A DNA stretch of 17,371 bases from Pseudomonadota bacterium (GTDB taxonomy: Bacteria; Pseudomonadota; Alphaproteobacteria; Rhizobiales; Xanthobacteraceae): contig JAEYAU010000075.1 in NCBI GenBank assembly GCA_023404705.1, forward strand, positions 1-17,371, read 5' to 3'. Below are positions 1-6,560 of the stretch, one piece after another. Numbering within the stretch: position 1 is the first letter of the stretch; every line of letters begins with the position of its first letter. The translations under genes were made by a program, and so were the position numbers. Below the pieces are notes generated by a model. The model was not told where the DNA came from. It searched no databases and saw nothing but the letters and a program-made list of their open reading frames with translations.

Positions 1-244
1 CGGGGCGTACGGGGCGCAGCGCCGCCTCGATGCGGTCCCACGCGCGGTCGGGCGGTGTGACCGGCGCGACGCCGTGCGCGAGGCCGCCGAGGCGATCCTC
101 CCAGAATGCGACCTCGCCCGCGAAGGCCCGGTCGCGCGCGATCCGGTTCTCGGCCCGGCGGCGCTCGTCCGCCTCGAGCACGCCGAGCACGTATTCGGCC
201 GCCAGCAGCCGCTCGTCCTCGCCGCTATGGTCGCGCTCGCTCAT
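1..244 (-). CDS. Anti-sigma factor (RskA/ChrR-like), N-terminal part, cut by window start
   Basis: This is the first 81 codons of a gene whose 3' part lies outside the window. The ATG overlaps the sigma-factor stop as ATGA (244-241), so the two are translationally coupled. The visible peptide opens MSERDHSGEDERLLAAEYVL and continues with GVLEADERRRAENRIARD and a WEDRL motif. That acidic, leucine-rich helical opening (LLAAEYVLGVL) is typical of the cytoplasmic anti-sigma domain of RskA-like proteins paired with ECF sigma factors. The family normally has a single transmembrane helix and an extracytoplasmic domain further on, but that part is not visible here. Inferred role: it holds the upstream-encoded sigma factor inactive until an envelope signal arrives. 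Identification rests on the helical motif and on the gene pairing. Confidence 0.8.
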   Translation of the reverse strand, partial: MSERDHSGEDERLLAAEYVLGVLEADERRRAENRIARDRAFAGEVAFWEDRLGGLAHGVAPVTPPDRAWDRIEAALRPVRP

Positions 245-798
245 CGCTCCAGACAGGCTCTCATCTTCATCAGGCTGCGGCGGATCCAGCTCTTCATGGT
301 GCCGAGCGGCACCTCCATGCGGCGGGCCAGGTCCTCATAGGTGTTGCCGTCCAGGAAGGCGGCGCGGATCGCGCTGGCGTGGCGCGGCTCGAGCTCGTCG
401 AGGCAGACCTTCAGGCGCCCATGCGCCTGAGCGAGCTCCAGAGTGTCGCTCGCGGCCGGCGCCGGATCCGCGATCTCCTCGGCCTCGTCGATCGGGCCGC
501 TGCTGCGGAGAACCGTCCCGGCGCGGAGCCGGTCGATGGCGCGGTTGCGGGCGATCGCCACCAACCAGGTAATCGGGCTCGCCTTGGCGGCGTCGAACAC
601 GCCGGCCTTGCGCCATACCGTAAGGTACACGTCCTGCAACACGTCTTCGGCCTCTTGTCGGTCGCCCAAGATACGGAGGCAGACGCCGAATAGCTTCGCC
701 GAGGTGTCATGATAGACCAGCTTCAGAGCGTCGCGGTCGCCGGCGGCCACGCGCGCGAGCGCTGCGACAAGCTGTGCACGACTGGCGGTCGGGTCCAT
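241..798 (-). CDS. ECF-type RNA polymerase sigma factor
   Basis: A 185-residue protein, normal length for an ECF (group 4) sigma factor with only regions 2 and 4. Region 2 spans about residues 20-95, with a DRQEAEDVLQDVYLTVW core (2.2, core polymerase binding) and PITWLVAIARNRAIDRLRA (2.3/2.4, -10 recognition). A short linker follows, then region 4 at about 133-184 with a helix-turn-helix (YEDLARRMEVPLGTMKSWIRR) for -35 contact. I chose the ATG at 798 because the protein then begins MDPTASRAQLVAALARV just before region 2. A longer in-frame extension to 1098 would run into the upstream gene and lacks family character. The anti-sigma gene overlaps its stop. Such pairs usually answer envelope, redox or oxidative stress. 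The regulon is unknown, though the exported proteins encoded upstream on the same strand are candidates. Confidence 0.92.
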   Translation of the reverse strand: MDPTASRAQLVAALARVAAGDRDALKLVYHDTSAKLFGVCLRILGDRQEAEDVLQDVYLTVWRKAGVFDAAKASPITWLVAIARNRAIDRLRAGTVLRSSGPIDEAEEIADPAPAASDTLELAQAHGRLKVCLDELEPRHASAIRAAFLDGNTYEDLARRMEVPLGTMKSWIRRSLMKMRACLER

Positions 799-851
799 GC
801 GGAGTATTCGTGGCTCGGCCACCCGGCCGGATCGCGGCCGGGACGCACCCC

Positions 852-859
852 AAGTTCCC
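852..859 (-). promoter_or_regulatory. Possible ECF-type -35 element upstream of the sigma gene
   Basis: On the minus strand the sequence GGGAACTT lies about 54 bp before the sigma-factor ATG and matches the GGAAC core of many ECF -35 elements, as expected if the sigma factor autoregulates. At the usual 16-17 bp distance the downstream hexamer is CCGCGAT, a poor match to a CGTT-like -10. A CCGGCC/GGCCGG inverted repeat lies in the same place (825-841). This is a weak candidate only. Confidence 0.25.
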
Positions 860-881
860 TCTGACAAGCAGTGACATATCG

Positions 882-922
882 CGCCGCGCCCGTCATCCCC
901 GCCTATACGGGCGAGGGCGGCG
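882..922 (-). terminator. Imperfect hairpin after the exported-protein gene
   Basis: Inverted arms CGCCCG (887-892) and CGGGCG (908-913) are perfect. Outer arms CGCCG (882-886) and CGGCG (918-922) extend them with a bulge. It starts 7 bp after the stop at 930 and lies before the sigma gene, where a boundary would make sense. No T-run follows on the minus strand, so at best it is a weak or Rho-assisted terminator, or an mRNA 3'-end stabiliser. Confidence 0.3.
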
Positions 923-929
923 GATGGTT

Positions 930-1571
930 TCACACAGGATCGAAGCCGAAGCGGAAGCGCACGAGCCTGCCGCGCTTGAACTGGTATTCCGCATAGGTCG
1001 ACGGCATGCCGTGCTTCTTGAGCAGCGGATGGTTCTCGCCCTCGAGGACGTAGCGGATCGTCTCCATGTCGCCGCGCCGCTTGAAGATGCGGTTGCACGG
1101 CCCCATGCGCGCGGTCACGACGTTCTTCGTGACGCCGAGCCGGATGCCGCCTCCCGTCACGAACTCGCGCGCGGGCAGCTTCTGGTCGGGGATCTCGTGG
1201 CCGATGTAGTAGGCGACGCTCTCGCCCAGCACGTCCTTCTTGCTCAGCGACAGGTATTTGATCTCGTATTCCTGGTAGTCGTACTGGGTGCCGCCCGGAT
1301 GGCTCATCATCGCCAGCGACTGCGTGCCGTCGGTGGAGAGGAAGACAGCCCAGGGAAAGTCGGTCTCGCGATTGACGTCGAGGCGCTTGTAGTCCGTGCC
1401 GATCAGCTTGCGCGCGCCCGCGTCCTTGGAGAGGTCGTGGCCGGCCACCGGAAGGCTGAGATCGAGCCGCTTGGGCTTACACGTCGCGGGCGCCGCGACC
1501 GCCGACTCTGCGGCGACCATTGCGCCCAGAGCCAGGACGGCGGCGAAGGCGCGGGGGATTGTGCGAACCAT
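930..1571 (-). CDS. Exported protein of unknown function
   Basis: I do not recognise a family. The 213-residue product begins MVRTIPRAFAAVLALGAMVA, a classic Sec signal peptide with likely cleavage after AVAA, so the mature protein should be periplasmic. The mature part has two cysteines (about residues 31 and 159), one right after the signal, which could form a disulfide. It is rich in Tyr and charged residues, with a repetitive Tyr/Glu stretch (YDYQEYEIKYLSLSKKD). I chose the ATG at 1571. A GTG at 1583 overlaps the preceding DUF1176 stop (GTGA) and would add four residues, so either start is possible. It lies directly after three DUF1176 genes, probably in the same transcript, which suggests a related envelope role. 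That role is inference from context only. Confidence 0.75.
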   Translation of the reverse strand: MVRTIPRAFAAVLALGAMVAAESAVAAPATCKPKRLDLSLPVAGHDLSKDAGARKLIGTDYKRLDVNRETDFPWAVFLSTDGTQSLAMMSHPGGTQYDYQEYEIKYLSLSKKDVLGESVAYYIGHEIPDQKLPAREFVTGGGIRLGVTKNVVTARMGPCNRIFKRRGDMETIRYVLEGENHPLLKKHGMPSTYAEYQFKRGRLVRFRFGFDPV

Positions 1572-1579
1572 GGCTGGTC

Positions 1580-2668
1580 TCACTTTCGGACCGTGCGATA
1601 AAGGGCGGGCCAGTCACTGGACGGGATGCCTTCGCAGTCCGGCATCTTGCGCAGCTCGCCAATCTGGAAGTCGCGGCCGGTCCACACCCAGCTCACGAGC
1701 TCGCCGCAGTCGCCGGCGCCGCGCAGGGCCGCGTAGGAGACGAGTGTCATGGTCTCGGCGTCGAACCGCGGATTGTAGATCGTGTCCTTGCGCTTGGTGA
1801 TGTCGTTGGCCCGCAGATATCGCGCGAGGGCCGGCGGCACCACGAAGCGCGGCTTCGAAGCGGGTTCGAGCTTGTCCTCGGCGGCGATCAGGTGCGCCTG
1901 CACCTGGCTCGCGGAGCTCGAGTAGAACTCGCACGTGAAGGCGTACATCAGCCGCTTGTCGTCGAGACGCACGATGCTGGCGAGCTCGGAGTCCGTCTGC
2001 TCCTTGCCGCAGGTCGCATTGGCCCGCGCCAGGATCGTGGGCGGCGCTTCCTTCGGCGCCGGCGCGGAAACAGAAGGTGCCACGACGAGGACCGGTGCTG
2101 CTGGGGGATCGGGCACGGCGAGCACGGTCTTCGGGCCCTTCTTGACGAATGCCGTCACTGTGCCGCTGCGCTTCTGCTGATCGTCGATCCAGGCGAGCGC
2201 CTTCATGAGGCCGTCGAACGGAACACCGTCGATGCGGGTCTCGGACCAGTCGGCCGGCTTCTCGACATGATAGGTGCCGAGCTCCTTGGCCTTGCGCACC
2301 GCTGTGACGAGTGCGTCCGGTTTGATCTCCCGGGTGATGCGGACATGGCCGTCGCGCTCGATCTTGTCGGCCGCGATCGGGCCCTTGGGAAACAGCTCGA
2401 CGCTTGGATCGTCGGTCTCGATGAGGACGCGGTACGGCTTGTCGGTCGAGATCGCCAGCGTCATCACGGCGTCGGCGCTGGGCGTGCCCTCGCGCGTGAT
2501 GCGTAGATAGGTGTGCATCGAGCCGCGCTCGATCGAGTAGGCCGCGCAGTCGCGGGTGTTGTCGCAAGCCGCGAGCCAGCCGCCGAAGCGCTTCATCTGC
2601 GCCGAGGCCGGAGCGGCGCTCAGCGCCGTGACCGCGACCGCGGCCGCGAGGATGCGAGTCGTGATCAT
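1580..2668 (-). CDS. DUF1176 family exported protein (third copy)
   Basis: A 362-residue protein. The signal peptide MITTRILAAAVAVTALSAAP ends ASA|Q, then the mature protein starts QMKRFGGWLAACDNTRDCAAY, the DUF1176 N-terminal signature. The middle carries ALAWIDDQQKRSGTVTAFVKKG, and the C-terminus has DCGELVSWVWTGRDF, MPDC and DWPALYRT, as expected for this family. Six mature cysteines fall in the same places as in the two upstream paralogs, so three disulfides are plausible. The family is widespread in proteobacteria, and I know of no established biochemical role for it. The start is fixed by ATGA overlap with the stop of the preceding copy (2668-2665), indicating coupled translation. It has the longest proline/alanine/valine-rich linker of the three (around residues 185-215). 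Confidence 0.88.
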   Translation of the reverse strand: MITTRILAAAVAVTALSAAPASAQMKRFGGWLAACDNTRDCAAYSIERGSMHTYLRITREGTPSADAVMTLAISTDKPYRVLIETDDPSVELFPKGPIAADKIERDGHVRITREIKPDALVTAVRKAKELGTYHVEKPADWSETRIDGVPFDGLMKALAWIDDQQKRSGTVTAFVKKGPKTVLAVPDPPAAPVLVVAPSVSAPAPKEAPPTILARANATCGKEQTDSELASIVRLDDKRLMYAFTCEFYSSSASQVQAHLIAAEDKLEPASKPRFVVPPALARYLRANDITKRKDTIYNPRFDAETMTLVSYAALRGAGDCGELVSWVWTGRDFQIGELRKMPDCEGIPSSDWPALYRTVRK

Positions 2669-3744
2669 GACGCTTTCTCGATATTGGCGCGGTAGAGCAC
2701 CGGCCAGTCGTGCGTGTCGATGAGGCCGCAGGTCGGCATCTTCTGCAGGAGCGCAAGCCGGAATGCGCGGCCGTCCCACACCCAGCGGGCGAGCGTGCCG
2801 CAGTCGGCCGCGGCACGGCCGAGCTGGAACGTGACCAGCGTGCCGGTCGCGGGGTTGAATTCCGCGTTGAAGAGCGGATCGCTCTTCGCCTTCTCGACCG
2901 CAGCGATGTTCTCCGGATAGCGCAGCACGATCGGCTTCGCGGATTGTGGATTGTCGGCCGGCGCGGCGAGCAGGGCGTAGTTGAGATTGTAGGCGCCGCT
3001 GCTGCGCATGCAGAAGAAGGCGTACATCACCTGAGTGTCGTCGAGCCACGAGGGCTGACGCACCTCGCCGGTGCGGTCGCCCTTGCCGCAGACCGTGCGG
3101 GACTTTTGCGCGATCACCGGCGGAGTGTTCGGCGTGGTCTCCAGGGTCGGCTTCACCACCGTGATCGACGGCAGCTCCGGCACCGGCGGCACGGCAGATG
3201 CCGGCTTGGCGCCGCGCTTGACCAGCGCGGTCACGGTGCCGGCGCGCTTCTGCTGCTGGTCGATCCAGGCGAGCGCCTCGATCGCGCCCGTCAGCGTGAT
3301 GGTGGCCTCGAAGTATTCGTCGGGCTTGGGCGGGTCGACCGGCATGTAGTTGATGGTCGTGGCCTTGCGCAGGACCGTGAGGACGTCCTCGAACGGCGCC
3401 TCGATCGCAAAGCGCATGTAATGATCCGGGTCGATCCGTTCCGGCGCGATCGTGCCTTTCGGCAGGATGTCGGGCGCCGGCGCATCGAAGCCGAGCGTGA
3501 ACTTGACCGGCTTGTCCTGGTTGATCGCAAGGGTCACCTTCGGCTGCGCCTCGGCCGCGGCGCCGCGCTCGATGCGCAGGTAACCGGCCTGCCACATGAA
3601 ATGAACGCCGTAGGCCGCGCAGTTGCGCTGGTTGTCGCAGGCGGCGGTCCAGTATTCGCCGAATTGCTTGATCTGCGCGCAGGCGGGCGTCGCGCCGAGA
3701 AGCGCCGCGAACAGGCCCGCGCCGAGGAGCCGGAAATGGATCAT
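2665..3744 (-). CDS. DUF1176 family exported protein (second copy)
   Basis: A 359-residue protein with a Sec signal (MIHFRLLGAGLFAALLGATP, cleavage near ACAQ). It then carries the DUF1176 opening IKQFGEYWTAACDNQRNCAAY, the central ALAWIDQQQKRAGTVTALVK block and the C-terminal DCGTLARWVWDGRAF, MPTCG and DWPVLYRAN. It is visibly close to the first copy: both share QQKRAGT, TALVKRG and KPASA in register, so the two probably arose by tandem duplication. The conserved cysteines are the CDN..NC pair, VCG, FFC, DCG and PTC. The cysteine in the signal peptide has no proper lipobox (TPAC), so I do not call it a lipoprotein. It starts 75 bp after the first copy and its stop overlaps the third copy's start. 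Function unknown; periplasmic location inferred. Confidence 0.88.
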   Translation of the reverse strand: MIHFRLLGAGLFAALLGATPACAQIKQFGEYWTAACDNQRNCAAYGVHFMWQAGYLRIERGAAAEAQPKVTLAINQDKPVKFTLGFDAPAPDILPKGTIAPERIDPDHYMRFAIEAPFEDVLTVLRKATTINYMPVDPPKPDEYFEATITLTGAIEALAWIDQQQKRAGTVTALVKRGAKPASAVPPVPELPSITVVKPTLETTPNTPPVIAQKSRTVCGKGDRTGEVRQPSWLDDTQVMYAFFCMRSSGAYNLNYALLAAPADNPQSAKPIVLRYPENIAAVEKAKSDPLFNAEFNPATGTLVTFQLGRAAADCGTLARWVWDGRAFRLALLQKMPTCGLIDTHDWPVLYRANIEKAS

Positions 3745-3767
3745 CTGGGTCTCGCCGAAGAAGACGG

Positions 3768-3782
3768 CGCCCGAAAGGGGCG
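3768..3782 (-). repeat. Small intercistronic hairpin between DUF1176 copies 1 and 2
   Basis: Perfect 5-bp arms CGCCC (3768-3772) and GGGCG (3778-3782) with a 5-base loop, in the 75-bp gap between the first and second DUF1176 genes. No T-run follows, so it is not a convincing terminator. It could affect mRNA processing or relative expression of the copies. Confidence 0.25.
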
Positions 3783-3819
3783 GCCGACCCGCTGTGGTCG
3801 CGCGAGCCGCGAATGCGGT

Positions 3820-4902
3820 TCAACGGCCAGGCGCGCGTGACGACACCCTGGCCTGGTACAGGACGGGCCATTCCTTCATATCGAGGCCGCCGCACACCGG
3901 CATCTTCTTCAGCAGCACGAGCTCGAACCGGATGCCGGTCCAGTGCCAGCGCGCAAAGGTGCCGCAGTCGCCGTCGGGGATCGGGCGGTCGAAGGTCTCC
4001 AGGATATTCTGCAGGCGATCGTAGTCGGGGTTGTGGACGACTGGCGCCTTCTCGATCGCCGCGACGGCGCGGGGATATTGCAGACGGATCTCGCGCAAGG
4101 CCGCCGGCGTCTCGGCCGGCGCCGCGAACAGGACGAAGGCCGTGTTGTATTTCCCAGCCGTCTCCTTGTTGCAGTAGAACCAGTACATCACGTGCGTGTC
4201 GCCCAGCCAGGTTGCGCGCACGCGCTCGACCTCGCGCCCGCATGCGGTGGCAGATTTCAGGGGCGCCGAGGACTGATAGTCCGGCGGCTGCACCTCGCGG
4301 GTGGATCGCACAGTCGCGATCGTCGGAGGCTGCGGCGGAGCCGGCATGGCGGAGGCCGGCTTCTTGCCGCGCTTGACGAGCGCCGTGATTGTGCCAGCGC
4401 GCTTCTGCTGCGTGTCGATCCAGGCCAGCGCGTCGATCGCTCCGGCGAGCGGGAGCTTTCCCGGTTTGGATTCGTGCGTGAAGTCGACCTTCATCGGCGT
4501 GAAGACGAGCGCCTTCGCCTTGCGCAGCATCGCGAGCACGTCCTCGATCGGCGCCGTGACCGGAATGCGCATGTACTCGTCGTCGTCGCGCTTCGGCTCG
4601 ATATCGCGGTCCGGGAGGAGACCCGCAACGGGCGGATCGAAGTCGAGCCGGAACGGAATGTCCGGGCGCCGGATCGCAATCGTCACTTTCGGCTCGGCCT
4701 CTGGCGTGCCGGCGCGGTCGATGCGGACGTAGCCGGGCGCGCGTTCCGCCGTCATCGCGAGGGCCGAGCAGTTGCGGGCGTTGTCGCAGAAGGCGATCCA
4801 GTGCGCGCCGAATCTCTTCATCTGCTGCGCCGCCGCGGGCGCGCACAGCATGACGAGAGCCGCAGAGGCGAGGACGAGCGCAGAGCCGGTCGGACGGGTC
4901 AT
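3820..4902 (-). CDS. DUF1176 family exported protein (first copy)
   Basis: A 360-residue protein, first of three tandem paralogs in transcription order. The signal peptide MTRPTGSALVLASAALVMLC continues to APAAAQ|Q. The mature protein has MKRFGAHWIAFCDNARNC, the central ALAWIDTQQKRAGTITALVK block, then GDCGTFARWHWTGIRF, MPVCGG and EWPVLYQAR, all DUF1176 hallmarks. The six mature cysteines (two in CDNARNC, then TACG, FYC, DCG, PVC) match those of the other copies. It follows the small Tat-signal gene by 66 bp on the same strand and may share its transcript. Length is normal for the family. Function is not established; a periplasmic protein with a disulfide-stabilised fold is the inference. Confidence 0.88.
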   Translation of the reverse strand: MTRPTGSALVLASAALVMLCAPAAAQQMKRFGAHWIAFCDNARNCSALAMTAERAPGYVRIDRAGTPEAEPKVTIAIRRPDIPFRLDFDPPVAGLLPDRDIEPKRDDDEYMRIPVTAPIEDVLAMLRKAKALVFTPMKVDFTHESKPGKLPLAGAIDALAWIDTQQKRAGTITALVKRGKKPASAMPAPPQPPTIATVRSTREVQPPDYQSSAPLKSATACGREVERVRATWLGDTHVMYWFYCNKETAGKYNTAFVLFAAPAETPAALREIRLQYPRAVAAIEKAPVVHNPDYDRLQNILETFDRPIPDGDCGTFARWHWTGIRFELVLLKKMPVCGGLDMKEWPVLYQARVSSRAPGR

Positions 4903-4968
4903 TGTGGTTCCGAGGAAGCCGGGAAGCCCACGTCATAGTCGCGCACTGACCCGTCGCGGTTCAATCCC

Positions 4969-5445
4969 TCACTGGCCCATCGCGCGATTGAGGTGGGCAA
5001 CGTAGTTGTCGTCCGGATAACGGAAGTTGGCGATGCGCCAGGTCTCGTCCTCGCGCGCCAGGTCGACGCGGATCAGCCGCGGCGCGCCGCGCACCGTGAG
5101 CGCGACCGCGACGACGGCCTGGCTCGCATTGGCGGATTCGAGACTGATGCGCTGGAGCGTCACCGCGTGTCCGGGCAGCACGCCGGTTCCGTAGTGGGCG
5201 TGCAGCTTGGGGCCGACCGGCGCGGTCGGAGAGAGATTGCCGCGCGAGACGCGCCACAGGGTGCGCAGCTGAAGCGAGAAGGGCGCGAGAAATTTCTCCT
5301 CGCTCATCCCGGCCTTCTGCTTGTCGGCCTGCAGCGAAGCCTCATAGGTCGCGCGCACGACCGCGACCGCGTCGTGATCGGCAGCCAGGGAGACCGATCC
5401 CGGGAGAGACAATGCGAGGCCGCGCAGGAGGTCACGGCGGTTCAT
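4969..5445 (-). CDS. Small exported protein with Tat-like signal, possibly DUF3828/NTF2-like
   Basis: A 158-residue protein starting MNRRDLLRGLALSLPGSVSL. The NRRDLLRG segment before a mild hydrophobic stretch resembles a twin-arginine signal (RRxFLK-like, with Leu in place of Phe). The mature part has an N-terminal helix (VVRATYEASLQADKQKAGMS), a block FLAPFSLQLRTLWRV, and a C-terminal beta pattern ending LIRVDLAREDETWRIANFRY. The hydrophobic-strand / E-x-x-W-R-I pattern is what NTF2-like or DUF3828 proteins show; this is a low-certainty guess. I chose the ATG at 5445 because it places the arginine pair at residues 3-4. ATGs at 5457 and 5463 would add four or six residues. It is the first gene of the minus-strand secreted block and is divergent from gnd. 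Confidence 0.65.
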   Translation of the reverse strand: MNRRDLLRGLALSLPGSVSLAADHDAVAVVRATYEASLQADKQKAGMSEEKFLAPFSLQLRTLWRVSRGNLSPTAPVGPKLHAHYGTGVLPGHAVTLQRISLESANASQAVVAVALTVRGAPRLIRVDLAREDETWRIANFRYPDDNYVAHLNRAMGQ

Positions 5446-5585
5446 GATCTGATCCATACGCATTTCGGCACACGCGGTGTTCAGTCGTGGCGAGGCGCGG
5501 CCGGGTTCAAGACTGCGGCTTGACTCGGAGGCCCCGACTCCGTGTTGTGCGCTCACGGCACACGAAGAGGCCGCGGAGAGACTTG
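5446..5585. promoter_or_regulatory. Divergent intergenic region between the secreted block and gnd
   Basis: These 140 bp must hold promoters for both directions. Toward gnd, TTGACT (5520-5525), a 17-bp spacer and TGTTGT (5543-5548) form a passable sigma70-type promoter with a poor -10. The spacer is itself an inverted repeat, CGGAG-N7-CTCCG (5526-5542). Two GACTC (CcrM-type GANTC) sites lie at 5522-5526 and 5536-5540. The 9-mer CGGCACACG occurs twice (5466-5474, 5556-5564). The gnd Shine-Dalgarno GGAGAG is at 5575-5580. Confidence 0.4.
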
Positions 5586-6560
5586 ATGCAGATCGGAATC
5601 GTCGGCCTCGGCCGTATGGGCGCGAACATCGCGCGCCGGCTGATGCAGCGCGGCCATGCATGCGTAGTGTTCGACACCAATCCGGAGCCCGGGCAACGGC
5701 TGGCAGATGAAGGCGCGGCTGCGGCCGCGAGCCTCGCCGAGCTGGTCGGCCGGCTGCAGGCGCCGCGCACCGTGTGGATCATGCTGCCCGCAGGCGACGT
5801 GACGGAGCGCGCGATCGGCGAGATTGCGGCGCTGCTCGCGCCGGGCGATGCGATCATCGACGGCGGCAACACGTTCTGGAAGGACGACGTGCGCCGCGCG
5901 CGCGAGCTCGGCGCGCGCGGGCTGCACTATCTCGACATCGGCACGAGCGGCGGCGTCTGGGGCCTGGAGCGCGGCTACTGCCTGATGATCGGCGGCGAGA
6001 CCGCGGTGGTGCAGCGGCTCGATCCGATCTTCCGCGCGCTCTCGCCCGGTCCCGGGGCGATTCCCGCGACGCCCGGCCGCGCCGGTCATGATCCGCGCGC
6101 CGAGCACGGCTATATCCATGCGGGGCCGAGCGGCGCCGGCCACTTCGTGAAGATGATCCACAACGGCATCGAGTACGGCTTGATGCAGGCCTATGCGGAG
6201 GGCTTCGACATCCTCAAGCATGCGGGCGATGAAGGCCTCGAGCATCCGTTGAAGCTCAACCTCGCGGACATCGCCGAGGTGTGGCGGCGCGGCAGCGTGA
6301 TCACGTCGTGGCTGCTGGATCTCACGGCGACTGCCCTGGCGGAAGACCGCGACCTCTCCTCCTATTCGGGGCACGTCTCGGACTCGGGCGAAGGCCGCTG
6401 GACCATCAACACGGCAATCGAAGAGGCGGTGCCGGCCGACGTGCTCTCGGCCGCGCTCTATGCGCGCTTCCGCTCGCGGCAGGACCACACATTCGCGGAG
6501 AAGATCCTCTCGGCCATGCGCAAGGGCTTCGGCGGCCACCAGGAGCCCGGCAAGTCATGA
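5586..6560 (+). CDS. gnd: 6-phosphogluconate dehydrogenase, decarboxylating (short, probably NAD-type)
   Basis: A 324-residue enzyme converting 6-phosphogluconate to ribulose 5-phosphate, CO2 and NAD(P)H in the oxidative pentose phosphate route. It has an N-terminal Rossmann motif GIVGLGRMGANIARR (4-18), then IIDGGNTFWKDD (90-101), the substrate-binding loop DIGTSGGVWGLERGYCLMIGG, and the catalytic segment GPSGAGHFVKMIHNGIEYG with Lys189 and Glu196. The length matches the short GndA/YqeC-type class, not the roughly 470-residue E. coli type. The second strand ends FDTNPEP. An acidic residue there (Asp30) normally favours NAD over NADP, so EC 1.1.1.343 is more likely than 1.1.1.44 (inference). 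The start is fixed by GGAGAG at 5575-5580 and by beginning right at the Rossmann strand. The stop overlaps gntK. Confidence 0.93.
   Translation: MQIGIVGLGRMGANIARRLMQRGHACVVFDTNPEPGQRLADEGAAAAASLAELVGRLQAPRTVWIMLPAGDVTERAIGEIAALLAPGDAIIDGGNTFWKDDVRRARELGARGLHYLDIGTSGGVWGLERGYCLMIGGETAVVQRLDPIFRALSPGPGAIPATPGRAGHDPRAEHGYIHAGPSGAGHFVKMIHNGIEYGLMQAYAEGFDILKHAGDEGLEHPLKLNLADIAEVWRRGSVITSWLLDLTATALAEDRDLSSYSGHVSDSGEGRWTINTAIEEAVPADVLSAALYARFRSRQDHTFAEKILSAMRKGFGGHQEPGKS

Noticed and set aside
799..1098. N-terminal extension of the sigma factor to 1098
   Set aside because: It overlaps the exported-protein gene and lacks any sigma-factor feature; ECF proteins normally start close to region 2.
2665..3744. 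The second DUF1176 protein as a lipoprotein, because of a cysteine at the end of its signal
   Set aside because: The residues before the cysteine (TPAC) do not form a lipobox, and the usual AxA-type cleavage at ACA|Q fits better.
1580..4936. A minus-strand open frame of 1118 codons, looking like one giant fusion of the three DUF1176 genes
   Set aside because: Only its last part (from 2668) reads as DUF1176. The rest is out of frame with two real signal-peptide-bearing DUF1176 genes and is Arg/Ala-rich nonsense typical of high-GC shadows.
5487..5585. Longer N-terminus for Gnd, starting about 33 codons upstream
   Set aside because: The extra residues precede the Rossmann first strand, have no family match, and the good GGAGAG site at 5575-5580 points to the ATG at 5586.
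5463..5661. Longer start (5661) for the Tat-signal protein
   Set aside because: It would bury the signal peptide 72 residues inside the protein and run across the gnd promoter into gnd itself.
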